From the NCBI GenBank assembly GCA_036346355.1, contig CM070572.1:43251944-43315943 (forward strand): a stretch of DNA of 64,000 nt. The letters are read 5' to 3'. The position numbers and the translations under genes were made by a program. Positions 13,001-22,115 of the stretch are shown here, piece after piece; the first letter of the stretch is position 1; every line of letters begins with the position of its first letter. The stretch comes from Rhipidocladum racemiflorum (taxonomy: Eukaryota; Streptophyta; Magnoliopsida; Poales; Poaceae). A model generated the notes under the pieces. That model did not search any database and had not been told where the DNA came from. It saw only the letters and a program-made list of their open reading frames with translations.

Positions 13001-15070
13001 CCATGGTTATTAAATCGTCGTTTAAGCATCGTTTAAGCGATAAGGCAGTCCAGGGGGCTGCACCACGCCGGCGCCTTGCCGGAGAAGGGTATGGCGTCCG
13101 CCTTACACCCGTTGCGTCCCTAAGGCTTCACTGAGGCGTTGTATGGCGTTGTGCTGGCCTGAGGAAGACACCATACTTCCTCTGCTCTAGTGCGGGAGCC
13201 ATCGTGCCACGCCCGAATGAAAGTACGAAACGAGTTCTTGGCCGAAATGATCATACAAATGAGTTCTTGGCCTATTTGGCCCTTATACATTTCTTTTCAT
13301 GATTGGCCCGTCCGAACGAAATTTCAAATCTAACCTCCTTCCCGATCGCGGAAGCAGCGGTAAGCAACGCGTGTCACCTACTTCACTCCTGTATTGCAGT
13401 AGGACGCTGGCATCACAGCACCCGCGACAACTCCAAGACAAGCACGGTAGGTGGTGGGCCCCATGTACCTACTGTCACGGTATGGTACCCGAGTGCAGCA
13501 CCTCAGTCCTGCCGCGGTCCTATACCGCGGCATGTACGTGGGGCCCGTTACCTACCGCGCTTGTGTGAGAGTTGCTACAGTGGACGAGGGTGCTACGTTG
13601 CCAGCGGCCTGTTGTGGTACATGAGCGTGGTAGGTGACACGCGTTGCCTACCGCTGCTTCCGTGGTCGGGAAGTGGGCCAAATTTGCAATTTCGTTCGAA
13701 CGGAGGATAAGCATGCAAAAAAAAATGTGCAAAGGGGCCAAATAGGCCAAGGCTTCCATACAAATTTCTATTGGCATAGGCATAATTCTGAAAATGGGCA
13801 TGATATCTTTAGAATGAAAAACTACTATGATAATAAGACAACTACAGTTTCCTTTGATAATGTCCCTTAGTGGTACAATGTAGATGAGGCAGAAAGCTCA
13901 TTCAAATTGCATAAACTCAAGCAATTTGCCTTGTCTTTAGTGCCTGGTCGAACTTAAACTTAGAATATAGTGAACATTTTTCCTATCGATAGTTTGCCCT
14001 TCAAAGTTTCTAATGAGAAATGGAGATCTCCATAGTATGTATCAAGACGTAAGGTGAGCAACCTTTTGTGTGTTGTACGTCAAAAATATAAGAGCCCATT
14101 AATCAACAGGAGATGCTATTGCTTTTCCCATAGCACCAGCCGTGGCTGTGGGAAGTAGGTTCATACTTTCTGTGAAGAAGGCCTAAAAGGGTAAAACTAA
14201 AACACCAAGAGTCTAAGTTCCCTACATTTGCATTCCTGATCTCAAGGTAAACGGGCCATTGACTCTACTCTAGACTCTCTAGTGCACCTATCAAAAATTC
14301 AATGCTCTGTTTGATCGCTCGAGTACTCTGATAGAAGAAATTAGCCTACTATCATGAGGTGACCGATCATTTGTTTCCAGAACACTTCACAAACAATTGT
14401 CCAAATTGATATCCATTAGGTTCTCTGTACACTTGTACAGTTATTACACACCTAGGGCAAACTCCAATGCAACTCACTTCAACCCTCACGGACATAAAAT
14501 CCAATTGGAATGTAAGCTGAAGAGCCTTAGTCGGAATCCTAACAAATGGTGTCCATCGATCATCAACAGGTTTTAACAAAAGGAAACATCAAATTTGATC
14601 TGATTCTTGGTTCCATGTAAGCTCAGTGCAGGGTCAAAGATATCCATCCTCTCGTTGTCCTCTCCCACCGAGGGCTGAAATTCCTCACCCCTCTACTGCC
14701 CAACCGCATCAAACAAACAATCATGCAACTGCAAGCTTATCCGGTAATCACTCCACAGAGTCAGGACCAGTGCCGCTGATCCCAACACAACACCCAAAAA
14801 AAATCTGAGAGCCAACAAGATTCGTCCGACGAGTACCATCTAAACACAGCACTACGAACTAGTCGACCAGATTGGAGGGGCGCGCACAGACGCAACAGCA
14901 ACGAATAGGAAGTCGCGGGTATAGGCGAGCAAGCCGACCTTGATGCAGAGGTTCCCGGTGCAGATGATGTGCTGGATCTTGCCCGGGACGAGCATGGACT
15001 TGAACTTGGCGGGCAGGTCGGGCGCCCGGTGCGGGATGTGCAGATCCCCCAGGGCAAGAACCAGCACCAT
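763..15070 (-). CDS. VPS29: VPS29, retromer core subunit (three-exon gene, whole span)
   Basis: Retromer subunit with a calcineurin-like phosphoesterase fold; with VPS35 and VPS26 it forms the cargo-selective core that recycles vacuolar sorting receptors from endosomes (family knowledge). Coding exons read on the minus strand are 15070-14939 (44 codons), 3431-3294 (46 codons) and 1059-763 (98 codons plus TGA). All junctions are GT/AG and phase 0, giving 188 residues, the usual plant length. The start is the ATG beginning MVLVLALGDLH, the conserved N-terminus; an in-frame upstream ATG at 15136 would add 22 unconserved residues. Fold motifs seen are GDLH (8-11), CTGN (37-40), CHGHQ (86-90), GHSH (115-118) and NPGSATGAY. 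Intron 1 is 11,507 bp and full of transposons; intron 2 is 2,234 bp. The coding sequence is intact, so the gene is probably functional if the long intron is spliced. Confidence 0.96.
1060..3293 (-). other. VPS29: VPS29 intron 2, with small direct duplications
   Basis: AT-rich intron without coding signal. A 29-bp direct repeat (starting TGGCAGCTATG) occurs at 2207-2235 and 2295-2323. A short tandem duplication built on CAGCACCAAAGCAT lies at about 2610-2655. No terminal-repeat transposon was found in it. Confidence 0.6.
3294..3431 (-). CDS. VPS29: VPS29 coding exon 2
   Basis: Encodes residues 45-90, beginning EVHDYLKSLCPDLH and ending LGLCHGHQ. The acceptor is CTAG|GAAGTT and the donor CAG|GTTCG. 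It is too short to stand out as an ORF and was found by reading the minus strand between exons 1 and 3. It joins both neighbours in phase 0. Confidence 0.95.
4078..4170 (+). repeat. Short tandem duplication in the mariner 5' region
   Basis: Two copies of a ~55-bp unit, each beginning GGCGCCAGATTTTTTG and containing a CTG(G/A)AGAGCGC stretch, precede the transposase start codon at 4224. They may belong to the element's promoter or leader; that role is inferred. Confidence 0.55.
4224..6563 (+). CDS. Mariner-like transposase (DD39D), multi-exon
   Basis: Cut-and-paste transposase of the plant mariner-like family. The proposed start is ATG 4224 (MASNFGESRRPP), ending at a phase-1 donor at 4293. 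Small repeated exons follow, then the main exon 5193-6280, with a donor at 6281 (GAAGAG|GTAATT) and an acceptor before 6354 (ACAG|GCATTC), and a last exon 6354-6563 ending in TAG. The main exon has an N-terminal helix-turn-helix region (ATLFSVNIRTVQRIW). The catalytic aspartates are in FIDEKWFN, IQQDNAKPH and NSPDFNILD; 39 residues separate the last two, the DD39D signature. No stop interrupts the main or last exon, so the catalytic core looks intact. The upstream repeated exons leave the true N-terminus uncertain. Confidence 0.85.
4394..5059 (+). repeat. Four tandemly repeated small exons of the mariner transposase
   Basis: Exon-like blocks at 4394-4490, 4587-4679, 4771-4866 and 4964-5059 share the text ATGAGAATATTGATTT...GATATAAACATGGAACC. 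Each is preceded by a pyrimidine tract and AG, followed by a GT donor, and separated from the next by ~90-105 bp of similar intron. They encode variants of D(A/V)xENIDFN...GIDINMEPP. The main exon begins with a fifth, shortened copy (DASENI). Blocks 2-4 start and end in phase 1. Block 1 has one extra base before its donor, which would shift the frame if it is included. Confidence 0.8.
6858..7247 (+). repeat. 5' LTR of the 6.9-12.2 kb gypsy element
   Basis: 390 bp, with a TATAAAAGG promoter box near 7050 and a GA-rich (AGAG)n stretch near 6945. It is near-identical to the 3' LTR apart from small indels and a divergent patch around 7180-7205. Confidence 0.95.
7251..7262 (+). other. Primer-binding site
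   Basis: TGGTATCAGAGC three bases after the 5' LTR is the standard plant tRNA-iMet primer-binding site. Confidence 0.9.
7280..8599 (+). pseudogene. Degenerate gag of the gypsy element
   Basis: Structural polyprotein. It starts MTNLLEDRVSALETEV, with a coiled-coil-like N-terminus followed by the gag segment FELPEYDGQDDPLGWLRR, typical of plant Ty3/gypsy. The frame shifts near 7690 (VEIAGLHLSGEAQ lies in another frame) and again near 7860-7920. A knuckle-like motif, CYNCDEVYFPGHRC, is at about 8379-8418 with spacing C-x2-C-x7-H-x-C rather than canonical CCHC. No single frame spans the gene. Confidence 0.85.
8600..11816 (+). pseudogene. Degenerate pol (protease-RT-RNase H-integrase)
   Basis: Reverse transcriptase motifs are clear at about 9060-9430: WRFCVDYRQLN, FPIPVVEELLDELGG and FFTKLDLRSGYHQVRM. 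The catalytic FFDDILVY lies near 9525-9550 but in a shifted frame. RNase H remnants (DALSRVYTEY) are near 10270. The integrase zinc finger (HYVARCGVCQQNK) is near 10670, followed by a core region. The end shows the VFHVSLLK motif near 11555 that precedes chromodomain-type tails. At least five frame changes are needed, so it is not translatable as it stands. Confidence 0.88.
11818..12197 (+). repeat. 3' LTR of the gypsy element
   Basis: 380 bp from TGATATGCGC to GTAACA, preceded by the purine tract GGGAAGGAG near 11806. Differences from the 5' LTR are mostly 1-3 base indels. Confidence 0.94.
12404..13265. other. VPS29 intron 1 between the mariner element and the fold-back element
   Basis: AT-rich, non-coding. 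A patch at about 13010-13160 (CGTCGTTTAAGC...GGCGTTGTATGG) has GGCG/TAAGGC word repetition and looks like an old repeat fragment, family unknown. GAGTTCTTGGCC occurs at about 13230 and again just before the next element. Confidence 0.4.
13266..13751. mobile_element. Fold-back (long inverted repeat) MITE
   Basis: The ends CTTGGCCTATTTGGCC and GGCCAAATAGGCCAAG are perfect inverted repeats. The match continues inward (GTCCGAACGAAATT with AATTTCGTTCGAAC; TCCCGATCGCGGAAGCAGC with GCTGCTTCCGTGGTCGGGA; AACGCGTGTCACCTA with TAGGTGACACGCGTT) over about 120 bp per arm. A second, GC-rich inverted segment lies in the loop (GGGCCCCATGTACCTAC and GTACGTGGGGCCCGT). A TSD was not resolved, so the superfamily is open. 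Confidence 0.8.
13752..14938. other. Remainder of VPS29 intron 1 next to exon 1
   Basis: AT-rich intron sequence; open frames here are short and featureless. The region 14620-14860 carries no recognisable domain. It ends at the exon 1 donor. Confidence 0.5.
14939..15070 (-). CDS. VPS29: VPS29 coding exon 1
   Basis: Encodes residues 1-44, from MVLVLALGDLH to CTGNLCIK. The donor is AAG|GTCGG at 14938-14937. The first metal-site-like motif (GDLH) and the CTGN motif of the phosphoesterase fold lie here. The exon is GC-rich, as usual for grass first exons. Confidence 0.95.
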
Positions 15071-15262
15071 CCCTCCTTTGACTTCCTCTTCCTTTCCTTC
15101 TCCCCTCGAGCTCCCAACTATGCCGCGATTGTCCACCTCTCCAGTCCGCTCTGCTCGAGGTCGCGATTATCCGACCCAAGATTCAAGAATCCCTAGACCC
15201 TCCACGAACAAGACTCGTTGTTTTTTTCTCTCTCCGATCGTTAGATGCGGGGGAAGGAAGAC
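15071..15262 (-). promoter_or_regulatory. VPS29: VPS29 5' leader or core promoter remnant
   Basis: 192 bp between the VPS29 ATG and the MULE. It is CT/GA-rich like a grass leader and has one in-frame upstream ATG (15136). The MULE target GAAGGAAGAC is its far edge (15253-15262). Sequence once directly upstream of VPS29 now starts after the second TSD copy at 22993. The transcription start cannot be placed. Confidence 0.55.
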
Positions 15263-15410
15263 GGAAGAAATGCTGAAATATACCAAACCAAAATACAAAA
15301 TAGCAAAAATATACAACAACAAAAAATATTATAAAAATAGCATGGCGGCCGCCACACCGCACGGTGGCCGCCACACCACAAGGAGGCAGCCAGCTGGCCC
15401 GCGCCCAAGT
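15263..15410 (+). repeat. MULE left terminal inverted repeat
   Basis: Starts GGAAGAAATGCTG, AT-rich for ~85 bp, then GC-rich (GCATGGCGGCCGCC...). It aligns with the complement of 22830-22982; the inner limit is approximate. Confidence 0.88.
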
Positions 15411-16475
15411 CAGCGCCCTCGCGTGCTGACGCCGTTTTTGGCTGCTTTCGGTGGGTGAAATAGTGCGGTGCGTCGCGTCAAGTCCATTCATGTCAGAATC
15501 CAATGCCGTAGAAACTCGAGATTACAGCTAATAATAATGCTAATTAACGTGATTATAAATAAATGAGATAGTTATACGTCAGAAAATCGTGATTAATGTA
15601 AATGTCACAGTGATAACGTTTGATTCTATATAGCCAGGTCGTGCGTCGTAGCGAGGGATTGCCCAATTTGCACCGGTGGCTCTCTTCACGCTAGTGTCTC
15701 TCTTTGCAGTGCTCGCTCTCTTCGCGCTAGTTGCTTTCTTCATTCTGAAGCCTTGTGGGTTGTTGCTTCTACTGTTGTACTGAAAGGTATTGCTAATCCA
15801 TTTGTTTTCGGTATGGGTAGCAAGATTATATTACGGTGAGAAGTATTTAGGTGCGTATCTTTTTGTTATAGACAATTTGTACGGGATAAAGAGCGTGAAC
15901 ATTTAATTGGAATTTTTGTATAAGTTGGAGACGTTGGTTTTCCTATTGCTGGGCAACCGTGATTGGACACTGGTTTTCAGTGTGTTACGGACGTCCGCGG
16001 ACGTGTTTTTGTTGAAAAGGTATGTTGGGTTTGTTCTGTTATTTTATGTGCGCAAAAAAAGATAGAAAAATAAAAAGAACGTTACTTTGTTAGATACGTA
16101 TACATTTTTTACTTTGTTAGAACGGACATAAAATGTAAAGTATGTAATAGCATTGTGTGTAGCAGTAATTTATATGATATTATGTGTAGAAAACATGATT
16201 TTATGATTTTATAAACTGCATATGTTATGTGATTTAATTTATTTTCTCTTACAATTTATGTAAACTATATATCTCATATAATATAATTATATGTTGTCAT
16301 ATGTTTTAACCGTATGTAAGCATAAGATTAATTCATTCGTAATTAAAATTTGAAAAAATGAGAATAGGTTTTAAGAAGCTTATCAAATAGCAAAAATATT
16401 GACGGTGCGATAATATTTATCATGAGGCATGTGTGCAATTATTGATGAGTAGAATTAATATGGTGTTATACCGTA

Positions 16476-19106
16476 ATGCTACAGAAATCGATGGCGAGTT
16501 CGCTTCATATATGGTATGGGGAGGAGCTCGTAAATGTGCAGGGCCCATTTGTCAGCATGCATAATTGCATGTACATACAGACAACTGTAAATCCACCGAT
16601 AGATTTGCGAACAATAGCAAGTGCGGTTGCACGAGTTCTTAGTATTGACCGTACAGCGTACAAGCTTGTGGTAGATGGGGTTAGGCCCTATGTAGTGCCA
16701 AATAGCTCGCTTTACGTGTACAGCCTATTCGAGCTCCGTACACCGAGCGCTTGGCAATTCTACGTGGAGAAGGCCGCAGAGGAAGGGTTCGCACTAGGTG
16801 TTCACGTGAAGTTGGTCCCTCACACTTCGGCCGGGGAGGCAGGGACGAGCCGAGCACAAGAGGAGGACATGAAGGTTCATGTGGACCAACAACCGCAGCC
16901 CGAAGAGGAAATTGCCATGAACTCGCAGCAAATCTGCGATCAAGGGGGCTTGGCAGGGACTGGCGAGACGGATGCGCCCGTTCCTGAGATTGATGCGGAT
17001 GCCCAAAGGGACGACCCTCACCCTGCTGATGGTGACGATCCTGACGAAGATGAGGTCCCGGGGCTAGCAATCGTATTTTTCTGCTCGCTGGACCTGGCCA
17101 GATTTGGAGGATATTTCAAGGTGGGGATATGACCATAGTGACATAGAAATCGGGCAGGAGTTTGCCACGAAGGACGAAGCAATGCACTTTGTGAATAATT
17201 ACGCTGTGGTGACACAGCATGACCACTGTGTGTCACGATCGGAGCCAAATGCCTTCGAGCTGAGATGCACAAAAGGGCAGGAGTGTGGTTTCTATGTTCG
17301 TGCTCATCGCCCTAAACATGAGCACCGTTTCATTATAAACCAGCACAATCTGCACACCTGCACCGAGGCGGTTGTTCGGAACACAAGCTGCGTTGTGAAA
17401 TCCAAATTCATCGCGCAAATGCTGTTAGGTGTGGGGGAAGCCGACATAAGTCTCAGGCCGGCAACCATAATTGCTGAGGTGCAGAACAGGACATGGATGC
17501 CCATAAACTATTTACAGGCCTGACGAGCAAAGCAGATGGCAATAAAAATGCCTTTTGGTGACTTTATGGAGTCATTCAATTGGGTTCCATGCTTACTGAG
17601 GCGGATAGCTGCAACAAACCCGGGATCTGAACATGCTATTGCTGTTGAACCGGTCCAGCTTCCTGATGGAACGCTGGCTCCAGAACACTACTACCTCCTT
17701 AGTGTGTTCTGGGCGTTCGGCCCATGCATCATGGCATTCAGCAACTGCCGTCCGGTTATATGCGTGGATGGGACATTTCTATTTGGCCAGTACAATGGCA
17801 CTCTTCTTACTGCCCTAGATGCCGATGCAAACAACCAGATACTACCGCTGGCATTCGTCGTGGTAGAGAGCGAAAGCAACGACAGTTGGTTCTGGTTCCT
17901 GTCCCTGCTAAAGACCCGTGTGGTGCGGGATAGGGGTGGTGTGTGTGTGGTATCGGACTGTAATGCAGGGCTGCTGAACACCCTTGATAGAATGGTAGAA
18001 GATGAAAATTGCCCTTGCCCATGGAGAGACGTACAGCGTAAATGGTGCATGCATCACCTAGGGGCGAACCTATACACCATGTGCAGGAACAAGAACACGG
18101 TGAAGCAATTCAAAACGCTCTGCATGCAAAACCAAGTGCGCAAGTTCGATACGATATTTAACCAGTTGAACGAGCGCTCCAAGAAACTAGTGGCGGAAGA
18201 GAGCATGGAGAGTACACAGGTAATAGGTGGCTCAGAGGTCTCTGTACGGCACCAGATGACATTCGCTCAATGGATAGCTCGTAAATCAACTGAGAGATGG
18301 GCTTGAGCATACGATACAAACGGTGCTTGGTAAGATAATGTCATCTTTTCTATGGTACCACATCATTTGATAACCCTATTTTGCACCTAAGGGATATGCT
18401 TCTCTTGTGCAGATACTCCATCATGACGACGAATTTTGCCGAGTCCTACAACAATGTGCTCCGTGGAGCTCGTTGCCTACCCATTTGCTCAATCATTGAG
18501 CTTACATTTTTTAGGACCACAAAATACTTTGTTGATCGTCAAAGGACGGTGTACAATTGCGACACAACCTTCGCTCCTCGTGTGGAGGCTTTATTACAGT
18601 GTCGTAGGCAGAAAGCTCAATTCCATTGCACGAGCATCATAGACCCTTCGTACAACATATTTCTCATCGAGTGCAAGCGCAAGCACCATTCGGGATACTC
18701 TGCGGGGGACACCACTCAAAGATGCCAGCTTGGCCTGTATCAGGCGACCTGCTCCTGCAACAAGCCTCGCCTAGAGCACATCCCTTGCTCTCACGTGCTT
18801 GCAGAATGCCGTGATATAGGGGGTAATGATGTGACACAATATGTCACACCGTACTACCGTATGGATGCCGTTAGAGCAACATGGACGGGACATTTTGAAC
18901 CATTCAACATTGGCACAAATTACAAGACCTCCGAACTTCCGAAGTGGCTCCCGTAACCCACACTAAGACGTGATGAACTGGGAAGACCACGTTCCAAGCG
19001 CTTAGAGGGTGACATGGATGCATCTCAGCGAGGAGATGGCCTTCGGTGTTGTCGCATATGCAAGCATCCAGGGCATGACCGCAGGGACTACCCAAACAGA
19101 GGGTGA
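16476..19106 (+). pseudogene. MURA-type MULE transposase, decayed
   Basis: An N-terminal segment from ATG 16476 (MLQKSMASSLHIWYGEE) ends in an acidic stretch near 17040, where the frame changes. The core follows from about 17104: a MuDR-type domain (CGFYVRAHRPKHEHRF), then the DDE region with VICVDGTFLFG, VVSDCNAGLLN and KWCMHHLGANLY, then the SWIM zinc finger CSCNKPRLEHIPCSH near 18750. In-frame stops are TGA 17521, TGA 18304, a TGA formed across the intron 18330-18412, and TAA 18954. After the last stop the frame continues (GRPRSKRLEGDMD) to a zinc-knuckle-like CCRICKHPGHDRRDY in which the final Cys is replaced by Tyr, ending at 19104-19106. No single reading gives a working enzyme. Confidence 0.88.
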
Positions 19107-19312
19107 TGTGGTCCAATGTAATATTTCAAGTATATGCATTAGTCATGTAATATCTTCTTATTACTTTGATTTTGCATTCTCTTTGTGAACTGTCACTTTT
19201 GTATATTATGCATTTGTATTTCTTACATATATAGTAAGGTATTGTAATTTCTTCTTATCAATATGTTTTTGCATTTTCTTGTTTCCCTCCCTCAAAATTA
19301 TGCAGGTTTGTG

Positions 19313-20081
19313 ATGGAGTTACCAGAGTTTTTACGATAAAAGTATGACGACGACCACAGGGCCCGCAAGTGGGCCTCCGGCCAGACGATACCGTCGCTAT
19401 TTTACTGTCATCATGTATCACAAGCATATACACATTTCGTTACGCTCAGGATGTTTACTTGCTTTATCGTTGCAGCTGAACGCTCTCCGCATACGTGGGT
19501 CGCGTAACATTAAGAGATTGGATAATCAATTTATATACGGCCTCGGACGGATAGGCTTGCTACCTTTCGCACTTACGGTAGAGGGAGCCGACGACGGAGA
19601 CGGGCAGCTGACCCCGATCCCTAAACTGGACGGGGCCTTTATCAGCGCGCTGGTGGACAGATGGCGTCCGGAGACGCATAATTTTCACCTCCCCTTCAGC
19701 GAGATGATGGTGACCCTGAAAGATGTCACCATGATATTTGGCCTTTCAATTTCTGGAAAACCCCTCATAGTGCGCAAGCCCTTCAAGGAAGCATGGCAGA
19801 ACTATGTACAGGAAACGTACTAAATGTGAAAGCATATAAACCACACTTTTTTTGGGAGCTTACGTGATTTATTGACGTATGATTTACTTGCATGCAGGTT
19901 CGCCAGAACCTACATTGGGAGCTGTGATCAGGGTGTCTCGTTCACATGGCTTGAAAGTCTCCCGGAGGCTGGACCATGTCCTACGAATGCTGACCCTGAC
20001 TATGGGAGAGATTCCCTATCTAAAGCTGTGGCCATAGCTAGGCTCATATCCCATCACATGCAAAGCTGCAGAGGAATTTGA
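19313..20081 (+). pseudogene. Plant mobile domain (PMD) protein remnant
   Basis: The PMD occurs in transposon-borne genes and in the domesticated MAIN/MAIL family (family knowledge). A probable start at 19313 (MELPEFLR) is followed by TAA at 19337, then the PMD-like DDDHRARKWASGQ. After an acceptor at 19474-19475 the main exon reads LNALRIRGSRNIKRLDNQF, GLGRIGLLPFA, LDGAFISALVDRWRPETH and LPFSEMMVTLKDVTMIFGL, all PMD signatures. A further exon from about 19897 (FARTYIG...FTWLESLPEAGP) ends at 20081. It is shorter than typical PMDs and broken by the early stop. Confidence 0.75.
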
Positions 20082-20132
20082 TGCTCGCGGATTTCAACTT
20101 CTCTTAAGTCTGCCACTCTCTCCTATGGCTGG

Positions 20133-20140
20133 CTATTTAA
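20133..20140 (+). promoter_or_regulatory. TATA box of the GRF gene
   Basis: CTATTTAA lies ~110 bp before the ATG at 20249 and after the end of the PMD remnant. This suggests the small zinc-finger gene has its own promoter. Confidence 0.5.
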
Positions 20141-20248
20141 GCCCTAGTGGTCGCCTCTCAATAATCACAGCAAGCAAGCAAGCTTCGGGCCAATACGAGG
20201 GAAGACGAAACACAGAGCACAAGTTCGCCAGCCAATCAACTAGTACCA

Positions 20249-21975
20249 ATGGAGTTCCCCTCGCCCCCAAGGCGCAGCCTTCTCGAAGACATCCCCGACG
20301 GCACACAGGTCCCCATGTGCCTATGCGGGGATCCTTGCCGGTTCCAGAAGTCTCTAGACAACTCATACACCTATGGTATGAGGTACTGGAGCTGCCGCAA
20401 CTACGACTCCGAGCCAACACTGGAGATGCGGATGCAGCGGAAAAACCCGGTATGTTCGTATTCACATTTCATGTTACATCAAACCATGCAAACTTTAATA
20501 CTGTAATATCATATGTTGTCACCAATTGTAGCCTCCATTGTGCGAGTTCATCAAATTCTACGATGCGGAGCAGACTTATGAGATGGAGAGGATGCGGAAT
20601 TAGGAGTACTCGCACCGCAGAGCTATGGTAGAGCAGCAGTGACATGAGCAGGTGAAGGATCGTTATTTTTTATTCATTTGATTTTGATGATGAGTATTTG
20701 AAAAAGATTTGAAACCAGTTTGATATTTCGACAAGATTTATTTTTTGGTTTCTTTATTTGAAAAGATCTGAAATCAGTTTGGTTATTTGAAAAGCTTATT
20801 GATTTTTGCAAAGGTTTTGGTTCGTGTTTTGAAATCGTGTTCTTAGAATATTTAATGCAATGCACTCATGTGAGTGGTTGCATGGTTTAATGTGATCAAG
20901 TCGCGAATTTGTGCTCGGAATTGTTTTGTGGTTTGTTCATGTGCAGGTATTGCTCGAGGGCGAATGTGGTCGATGACGGGACCGGAACTAGGTTCATGGA
21001 GGAACTGAGGTTCGAGACTAGGTTCAGGGGGGAACTGAGGTCTTGGTGGTCAAGGATGTCATGGGGACGTTCGAGCTAAGAGAATGGTGCACATGAAGAA
21101 TGGTTAGTCACGTGAGAATGGCAGGAGGTCATTCGCGTGCAAAGTGTTAGTCACGTGAGTATGGTAGGGTTGCCATACGCGTGCAAGAGTTGTATTCGGC
21201 CAGGTTGGGCCAAGAGGAGTTGTGTTGAATACATACTCTTTCTAGGATTAGGAGTGGGACTCCTTCTAGGATTAGGAGTGGGAATTGTATTCATGACTCC
21301 TTGTGTTTTGCTCCTTTAAATAGGAGGGGTTGTCTCCTGTTGAAGGGCATCAAGCTTTGAGCAAGCTTTAGGGTTGTACTCTTTTGTTTGGAGTACTTTA
21401 GACAAAAGAAAGGAGAAATAAAGATCAAGTTCTTCAAATCTTTCGGCGAGCTACAATTCTAGTTAGATCTATTCTCGTCATCTTCTGTCACAGCAAGCTT
21501 GCGAGGTTCATAACTTTTGATCCGTAAGTCCGATCGAGCTGATTCTTTTTGGGTTCGATTCGTATTGGAATCTAGTTTCTTGTGTCCAAATTTTAGATCG
21601 TTCCGACGGTTATATCTCCGGGATTTCACGTTTTACCAAACCTCTATCATTCTATTTTTGTCGAATACGAGGCAATTATTTGGTTCTGTTTTGGGGTGAA
21701 CTTTTAGTAGATCAAGAATTTGATTTTAGCTTCCGCACAATCATTCACCCCCCCTCTGATTGCTATATTCGTGTCTTTCGATCCTACAGCAGGACGAGGA
21801 GGAGAAGCACATGAAGCATCATGAAGAAATGCGTGCAAAGAGGGAGGCCAAACGACAGCGCTTGGCGGCCGAGCGGGAGGCCGAGCATGAGAGGAAGCGC
21901 GAGAGGGCGGCTAGGGCCAGGGCGGCAGGCACCGATGGGTTGCGCAAGGGGAAATATCCCCGGTGCACTCAGTAG
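20249..21975 (+). pseudogene. GRF zinc-finger/coiled-coil gene, split by a solo LTR
   Basis: Exon 1 (20249-20449) starts MEFPSPPRRSLLED and holds a GRF-type zinc finger: CLCGDPC followed by YGMRYWSCRNYD. GRF fingers bind single-stranded nucleic acid in known proteins; that role here is inferred. The donor is CCG|GTATG; the acceptor before 20532 resumes in phase with PPLCEFIKFYDAEQ. TAG 20601 and TGA 20637 interrupt the frame. The solo LTR 20653-21788 then splits it, and beyond the LTR the same frame continues from about 21792 as a highly charged coiled coil (EEEKHMKHHEEMRAKREAK...) to TAG after GKYPRCTQ at 21973. The intact ancestor would have been roughly 165 residues. Confidence 0.78.
20653..21788 (+). 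mobile_element. Solo LTR in the GRF gene
   Basis: 1,136 bp beginning TGAAGGATCG and ending CGATCCTACA, which are inverted matches at 9 of 10 bases. It is flanked by the 5-bp TSD GCAGG (20648-20652 and 21789-21793). There is no internal coding region. A TTTAAATAGG box near 21314 and an AATAAA signal near 21416 fit an LTR promoter and poly(A) region. Family not identified. Confidence 0.9.
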
Positions 21976-22115
21976 TGTACCAGAAGGACCTTTGTTTTTT
22001 TTGTTTACCTAAGGTATGTTAACTTTAAGCCATTATTGCCGCCCATCTGTAACCCCGATGTTTGTGTAGCAGAAGGGCCCTTCTTTTAAGTCCGCCAGTA
22101 TAGCAAAATTGAATC

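Noticed and set aside
15071..15136. Upstream in-frame ATG as the VPS29 start
   Set aside because: It would add 22 residues absent from known plant VPS29 proteins, which begin MVLVLALGD.
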